Part shown: positions 1-3,460 of the stretch, piece by piece
Layout: each line of letters begins with the position of its first letter
Numbering within the stretch: the stretch's first letter is position 1
NCBI GenBank assembly: GCA_013695925.1
Contig: JACCZO010000043.1
Span: 1 to 6,413 of the forward strand
Direction: 5' to 3'
Length of the DNA: 6,413 nt
From: Chthoniobacterales bacterium
Lineage (GTDB): Bacteria > Verrucomicrobiota > Verrucomicrobiia > Chthoniobacterales > UBA10450
The notes under the pieces: generated by a model
Databases searched by the model: none
What the model saw: only the letters and a program-made list of their open reading frames with translations
What the model was told of the DNA's origin: nothing
Translations under genes and position numbers: made by a program

Positions 1-207
1 GGCTTCGAAGCCAAGCTCTGGCTCGCCATCTATCTTAAGTACATCTCCAACAGTTGCGAAGAGAAGCACGCCCAGCTCACCAAAGAGGCCGGCGCCGATC
101 CCGAAGACCCGGACGAATACAAAGCCGAGAACGTCTTCTGGGTTCCCCCGCCGCGGCGCTCCCCCTCGGGGCGATCGAACGCGACTCTCTTCGAATTCAA
201 AATGTGA
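1..207 (+). pseudogene. hsdM: Type I restriction-modification methyltransferase (HsdM), decayed N-terminal remnant
   Basis: Frame 1 is open from the left edge to a TGA at 205-207. It reads GFEAKLWLA, then IYLKYISNSCEEKHAQL, then ADPEDPDEYKAENVFWVPP. These are the hallmark N-terminal blocks of HsdM, the adenine-N6 methyltransferase subunit of type I restriction-modification systems, which normally has about 500 residues. Two lesions are visible. First, in intact HsdM about 20 residues, including the DAAEYKH stretch, separate the LW-A block from (I)FLKYIS; here they abut near base 27, as by an in-frame deletion. Second, similarity fades after WVPP (about base 150), and the frame ends after roughly 20 unrelated residues. 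In frame 3, bases 171-200 read AIERDSLRIQ, which resembles the family's later AIERDNPSLK block and suggests a further deletion plus frameshift. No methyltransferase motifs (DPPY type) or target-recognition subunit follow. The original start codon lies left of the window. Identification as HsdM is firm; the exact history of the lesions is inferred. Confidence 0.8.
149..158. repeat. 10-bp perfect palindrome CGCCGCGGCG at the HsdM breakpoint
   Basis: The ten bases equal their own reverse complement. They lie immediately after the WVPP codons, where similarity to HsdM breaks down. Such GC-rich palindromes can promote slippage or deletion, which would fit the lesion, but a chance match in GC-rich DNA is also possible. 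No T-tract follows on either strand, so it is not a terminator. Confidence 0.4.
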
Positions 208-1060
208 GAGTCGCGCAATTTAGAACACCGCCAAGACGGGCGAGTGCCGTGGACTCAACGGCCCTTTTGGGAAGCGGCGTTAGCTCATCGAGGAGCGAAG
301 CGACGCGATCATCCATCCGATGCGAGAATGTCGGATAGATGATGCCGCGCGCTGTGAGGACGAAGTTGATGTAGCAGCCGACCGCCGACCAAATGCCGCT
401 GTGCTTTTCGTTAGTGCAAAACCACGGAAACGGCACGAGTTCAGTCGCGATCTTGGCGCGCTCTAATGTGCGATGAAGCCGTCGACGATAATCGCGGAAT
501 TCGCTGCCGACGTAATCGTTCACGAGCAGTACTTCAGGCGAAAGAAATTTCACGATCCCATCCGCGTGTCCGACGCTGTCAGCCGGCTCGACCGGAATAA
601 AAACAACTTGCTCAAATCCGACGGCGAGAATCAGGCGTTCAATTTCGCCACACGAGAGGTGCTTATTATCCTCCAAAATCTTTTCCGTCACGACCGCGAC
701 GCGCCTGTTATGCACCAGATTGCCTCCTTCGAGCACGAGCGGAACTGCGCGCGGCGAGAATCCGAGATGGCGATTCAAGTGCCGCCGCGCACGTGCGGTC
801 GCACCGGGTTTGTATTGTCCGCGTGCGTACGACGGATCGTAGCGGAAATAGTTTCCCGCCACCGGACCCCAATCGCGAATCCAGATGTCGATCGGGCGAT
901 CTGAAGTGCCGAGCAATTTGAAAGTCAACCCCATCGATCGGGCGCAGTGTCTCAAGCTGTCAACAAGTTGGCCAATCTTCGCCTCTGCTATTTCGCAAGC
1001 GTCTGGGCTTACACAGAGAAGATCGCCCGAGATCAAATTGGCATTTTGACTACTTCGCAT
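197..1060 (-). CDS. Agmatine deiminase / peptidylarginine deiminase family protein (short form)
   Basis: The 287-residue product belongs to the guanidine-modifying superfamily, which hydrolyses a guanidino group to a ureido group plus ammonia; agmatine to N-carbamoylputrescine is the classic reaction. Visible family motifs, numbered from the ATG at 1060, are IWIRDWGPV (Asp63), LEGGN (111-114), GHADGIVKFL (His165, Asp167), LLVNDY, CYINF and GGVLNCATL with the catalytic Cys282 near the end. The Asp/His/Asp/Cys set is complete, so the enzyme should be active. There is no signal peptide or membrane segment, so it is probably cytoplasmic. It resembles the short deiminases of about 280-290 residues rather than the longer AguA type. 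An ATG at 1141 would add 27 residues that do not look like the family and would run into the divergent gene. I prefer 1060, although no good Shine-Dalgarno sequence is seen. No N-carbamoylputrescine amidohydrolase or other polyamine gene is nearby, so the true substrate is open. Its stop overlaps the end of the hsdM remnant by 11 bases, tail to tail. Confidence 0.9.
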   Translation of the reverse strand: MRSSQNANLISGDLLCVSPDACEIAEAKIGQLVDSLRHCARSMGLTFKLLGTSDRPIDIWIRDWGPVAGNYFRYDPSYARGQYKPGATARARRHLNRHLGFSPRAVPLVLEGGNLVHNRRVAVVTEKILEDNKHLSCGEIERLILAVGFEQVVFIPVEPADSVGHADGIVKFLSPEVLLVNDYVGSEFRDYRRRLHRTLERAKIATELVPFPWFCTNEKHSGIWSAVGCYINFVLTARGIIYPTFSHRMDDRVASLLDELTPLPKRAVESTALARLGGVLNCATLTF

Positions 1061-1077
1061 TGCAATTAAAATTGATC
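1031..1077. promoter_or_regulatory. AT-rich inverted repeats in the divergent promoter region
   Basis: Between and into the starts of the divergent genes lies an AT-rich patch unlike the GC-rich surroundings. CAATT (1063-1067), AA, AATTG (1070-1074) is a symmetric 12-base element. GATCAA (1031-1036) and TTGATC (1072-1077) form a wider inverted repeat. Such symmetry between divergent starts could be an operator that controls both directions, but no regulator gene is in the window and chance is possible. Confidence 0.3.
1046..1072 (+). promoter_or_regulatory. Possible sigma70-like promoter for the nuclease operon
   Basis: TTGACT (1046-1051, five of six matches to TTGACA) is followed after 15 bases by TAAAAT (1067-1072, five of six matches to TATAAT). 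The spacer is shorter than the usual 17, which weakens the call. Transcription would begin near 1079, giving a leader of about 49 bases before the TTG at 1128. The -35 box lies inside the first codons of the divergent deiminase gene, and the -10 box sits inside the CAATT/AATTG symmetric element. Confidence 0.3.
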
Positions 1078-1127
1078 CGCCGCCCCGGTGGTTGTCGCAA
1101 CTCGTCGACCTTCGATCTCTCAATTCC

Positions 1128-2363
1128 TTGAACGTCATCATTCATCGCGGCGCGGTTGAGATCGGCGGTAGCTGTCTTGAAGTTGCGTGCGCCGGTACGC
1201 GGCTTGTGTTCGATTGCGGCTGGCCGCTTGAGGGCGAAGGCACGGTCGCTCCGCCGCCGGTGCCAGGCTTGTTCGTTCCTGGTGACGCACCGCAAGCGGT
1301 TTTTCTCACCCATGCACACCCAGATCACACGGGGTTTATCGAACAAATGCCGGCCAGCGTTCCGATATACAGCACCGTCGCAACGAGCAAGATGATGTTC
1401 GTGGGCAGCCTGTATGCGCGCGGCGTCACTCTCCGAAGGGAACGTTGGAAGGCCGTGCCGCTTGCGAAATGGGGTGATGCATTCACGAAGCTTCGGATCA
1501 GAGGGGTTGAGGTGACGGCTTACCCCGTCGATCACTCCGCTTACGGCGGCGTTGCTTACTTGGTCGAGCACGGCGGCAAGCGTCTCCTCTACTCAGGGGA
1601 TCTGCGATTCCACGGTCGAAAGCCGGGAATGCATAAGCGCTTGATCCAAAATTTGCGTGGCACCCTCGATGCCACGGTCATCGAAGGCACAAATCTCGGC
1701 CGTGCTGCCGGCGACTTTCCGAGCGAGTTATCGGTGGAGGAGTATGCCGTTAAAGTCGCGCGCTCTGTCAATTCGTTGGTGATGGTCGCTTTTTCGCCGC
1801 AGAACCTCGACCGCTTCGTCTCCTTTTTTCGGGCAGCAGTGAGAACAGGGCGAACATTTGTCTGCGATCACTACATGGCGGCCGTGCTTTACATGATCGC
1901 TGAGAGGTCGCTGCCAAAGCCGGCAGCAAATGGCAAACTGCGTGTTTATTTCCCTCGCCAGCGCAAGCGGGTGGAGAAATTGGAACTGAAGGCACGAGCC
2001 GCCGCAATTACGCTAGATGAAATTCGAGCGACACCGGGAAAATTCATCATGCTGGCGCGTCCCTCGTTGATCGAAGAGTTTGAGGGGCGCCTGCCCGAAC
2101 GAACGCGAATACTCTTCGGAATGTGGTCTGGATACCGCGAGAAACCGGACTGGCGGAAGACGGAGGCGTTAATTGCGGCAGCCAGCGGCGACTTTCAAGA
2201 TTGCCACGCAAGCGGCCATGCGCATCGCGAGGACCTATTCTCGTTTTTGACTGCGCTTGCGCCCCAAATAATTATCCCGATCCACACCAATCTTCCCCGG
2301 GAATTCGCCAGCCGGTTTCCGAATTGCATTTGCCTCGCGGACGGCCAAACGCTACGCGTCTGA
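1128..2363 (+). CDS. Beta-CASP metallo-beta-lactamase nuclease (RNase J / CPSF73-like)
   Basis: The 411-residue product begins NVIIHRGAVEIGGSCLEV, the typical opening of small MBL-fold RNA nucleases. Metal-site motifs are complete: HAHPDH (62-67), VDHS with His136 and YSGD with Asp158. The beta-CASP cap follows: Glu186 in VIEGTNLGR as motif A, His364 in SGHAHRED as motif B and His386 in IPIHT as motif C. In beta-CASP enzymes a His in motif C marks RNA-acting members, and Val marks DNA-acting ones (Artemis/Pso2 type). I therefore predict a zinc-dependent RNase acting in the cytoplasm. It is shorter than housekeeping RNase J (about 550 residues) and lacks its C-terminal domain. The start is a TTG. 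I choose 1128 because it gives the family N-terminus; a TTG at 1092 would add 12 unrelated residues, and neither has a convincing Shine-Dalgarno sequence. The next gene starts two bases after this gene's final base, so the two form an operon. The family is firm; the substrate and role are not known. Confidence 0.9.
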   Translation: MNVIIHRGAVEIGGSCLEVACAGTRLVFDCGWPLEGEGTVAPPPVPGLFVPGDAPQAVFLTHAHPDHTGFIEQMPASVPIYSTVATSKMMFVGSLYARGVTLRRERWKAVPLAKWGDAFTKLRIRGVEVTAYPVDHSAYGGVAYLVEHGGKRLLYSGDLRFHGRKPGMHKRLIQNLRGTLDATVIEGTNLGRAAGDFPSELSVEEYAVKVARSVNSLVMVAFSPQNLDRFVSFFRAAVRTGRTFVCDHYMAAVLYMIAERSLPKPAANGKLRVYFPRQRKRVEKLELKARAAAITLDEIRATPGKFIMLARPSLIEEFEGRLPERTRILFGMWSGYREKPDWRKTEALIAAASGDFQDCHASGHAHREDLFSFLTALAPQIIIPIHTNLPREFASRFPNCICLADGQTLRV

Positions 2364-2364
2364 G

Positions 2365-3189
2365 ATGCAATCGAAATCGAAACGGCCAGTAGGTATTAAT
2401 GCGCTCATCAACGATGCTCTGCGTTTCTCTCTGAGCCATTTCCCTGGGGAAGATGCAGGCATGTCCTTAAACAAAATTTGTGAATCCTTGTGCGAGCGTC
2501 GCCCAGCCAATTTCGATATGGAAGCGCTTATTGCAAGGCTCGAACAAAATATTGAAGAGCGGACCAGATACAGGGGCGTTTCCGACAAGAACTGGGAGCT
2601 CCGGCGACGTGATGCGTACAAAGATACGCAATTGTTACGAGAGGAGGTTTTGGAACGGCGCATTATTAAGGCAATGAAGAATGCTCATCGTGACGATTGG
2701 TTTAACAAGTGCGCAACTGTCTCCGGAGATCTTACGCCCCGAAGCGGCTGCCACATCGACTTGATTCGTCGGTGCAGCAACGAGGAGTTCGAATTGATTG
2801 AACTAAAGGTCGGGTCGGACACTCCAGTATTCGCCGCCTTTGAAATCCTACGAAATGCGTTGTTCTACCTGCGCGCCCGCCGTTCGTGGATTCCCAGCTA
2901 TTCCGACCGGCAGTTGTTGAAAGCAAAAAGGATAGCGCTGAGGGTTTTAGCGCCTCTGGATTTCTACAAAGACGAACGCGAAGCGGAGCCAAAAATGTAT
3001 GATCTGCGTTGGTTCGAAAGGGAATTAGATCGGGCAATTTCAGCAGCCGGAAGGAGCGAGTGCGAAATGACGTTTGCTTTTGAGGTGTTCCCCCCGTGGT
3101 TCGTGTGGTCGGGAGGGCTGGCAGCGAAAGCTGCCGACGATTTGCTGCTCAAAGCGGTTGATGAGAAGCAGGCTTTATTTACCGAATAA
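2365..3189 (+). CDS. PD-(D/E)XK nuclease-like protein of unknown function
   Basis: I do not recognise a named family for this 274-residue protein. Its centre carries a PD-(D/E)XK-type signature: a helix with Glu93, Glu94 and Glu97 (REEVLERRIIKAM), then HIDLI with Asp132, then FELIELKVGSDTP with Glu146-Leu-Lys148. A helix rich in A, F and L (about 154-171) follows. The D-x13-E-x-K spacing is typical of this nuclease superfamily, and similar IDLI...IELK...SDTP..AA.E cores occur in uncharacterised bacterial proteins. The N-terminal 90 residues are helical and charged; the C-terminus ends with an aromatic stretch (FEVFPPWFVWSGG). There is no signal peptide or membrane segment. The ATG lies one base after the TGA of the beta-CASP gene, so translation is probably coupled and the products may act together. 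Base composition is lower in GC (about 46% in two counted rows) than in dnaE, hinting at transfer. The nuclease fold is probable; catalytic activity and target are inferred. Confidence 0.8.
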   Translation: MQSKSKRPVGINALINDALRFSLSHFPGEDAGMSLNKICESLCERRPANFDMEALIARLEQNIEERTRYRGVSDKNWELRRRDAYKDTQLLREEVLERRIIKAMKNAHRDDWFNKCATVSGDLTPRSGCHIDLIRRCSNEEFELIELKVGSDTPVFAAFEILRNALFYLRARRSWIPSYSDRQLLKAKRIALRVLAPLDFYKDEREAEPKMYDLRWFERELDRAISAAGRSECEMTFAFEVFPPWFVWSGGLAAKAADDLLLKAVDEKQALFTE

Positions 3190-3379
3190 CAGAGTTGTCG
3201 CGACTTGGTCCACGCAGCACAATCTCAAGAGTTCCGCATCGCGGACACACCGCCCAAGGCGTCGCATGTTCGTTTCATCGCCCCCGCTCGGTTATCCGAC
3301 GACAGGTCACACGGTTTCCCAACGCGAGTCTCCCCCGGAACGTGCGCATTATCCCCACCTGGCGCTCGGCGAGGGCAGC

Positions 3380-3410
3380 AAGCGAACCGCAAGAAATCGG
3401 CATTTCGCTT
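3380..3410. repeat. Inverted repeat AAGCGAA / TTCGCTT upstream of the dnaE promoter
   Basis: AAGCGAA (3380-3386) and TTCGCTT (3404-3410) are perfect complements. The loop can form an extra CCG/CGG pairing (3387-3389 with 3398-3400). No T-run follows, so it is not a standard terminator. It ends 7 bases before the putative -35 box of dnaE and could be a regulator site, a weak terminator for the upstream operon or chance. Confidence 0.35.
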
Positions 3411-3417
3411 CGCAGAT

Positions 3418-3447
3418 TTGCCGCATGCCGGACACGAAGTTTATAGT
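3418..3447 (+). promoter_or_regulatory. Sigma70-like promoter of dnaE, positioned for a leaderless mRNA
   Basis: TTGCCG (3418-3423, four of six matches to TTGACA), an 18-base spacer and TATAGT (3442-3447, five of six matches to TATAAT) form a plausible promoter. The -10 box ends 8 bases before the ATG at 3456, so transcription would start at or within a couple of bases of the start codon. The absence of a Shine-Dalgarno sequence before this ATG agrees with leaderless initiation. Confidence 0.45.
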
Positions 3448-3460
3448 GACAGCGCATGCC
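3422..3460. repeat. Direct repeat of octamer CGCATGCC across the dnaE promoter and start
   Basis: CGCATGCC occurs at 3422-3429 and again at 3453-3460, 31 bases apart, which is close to three helical turns. Each copy contains the palindrome GCATGC. One copy touches the -35 box and the other covers the start codon. It might be a paired operator, but an 8-base repeat can arise by chance. Confidence 0.2.

Larger units (their letters stand above)
3190..3455. other. Intergenic spacer between the nuclease operon and dnaE
   Basis: No convincing gene is seen here on either strand; the short open frames lack family features and mostly run into dnaE. It has a 7-bp-stem inverted repeat, a promoter for dnaE and a repeated octamer, listed separately. 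No clear rho-independent terminator follows the nuclease operon. The best hairpin near its end (TCCGC-ATC-GCGGA, about 3235-3247) has a 5-bp stem and no T-tract. Confidence 0.6.

Noticed and set aside
161..171. CCCC-CTC-GGGG hairpin as a terminator for the deiminase gene
   Set aside because: The stem is only 4 bp with a 3-base loop, and no T-tract follows on the minus strand.
473..904. A 143-codon plus-strand open frame
   Set aside because: It is antisense to the deiminase gene, where catalytic motifs are conserved, and its own translation has no recognisable feature.
1050..1571. A 173-codon minus-strand open frame
   Set aside because: It is antisense to the N-terminal metal-binding half of the beta-CASP gene, and its translation is low-information and Arg-rich.
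3275..3457. A 60-codon minus-strand frame in the spacer before dnaE
   Set aside because: Its start overlaps the dnaE start codon on the opposite strand. There is no ribosome binding site and no recognisable sequence, so I leave the spacer as non-coding.
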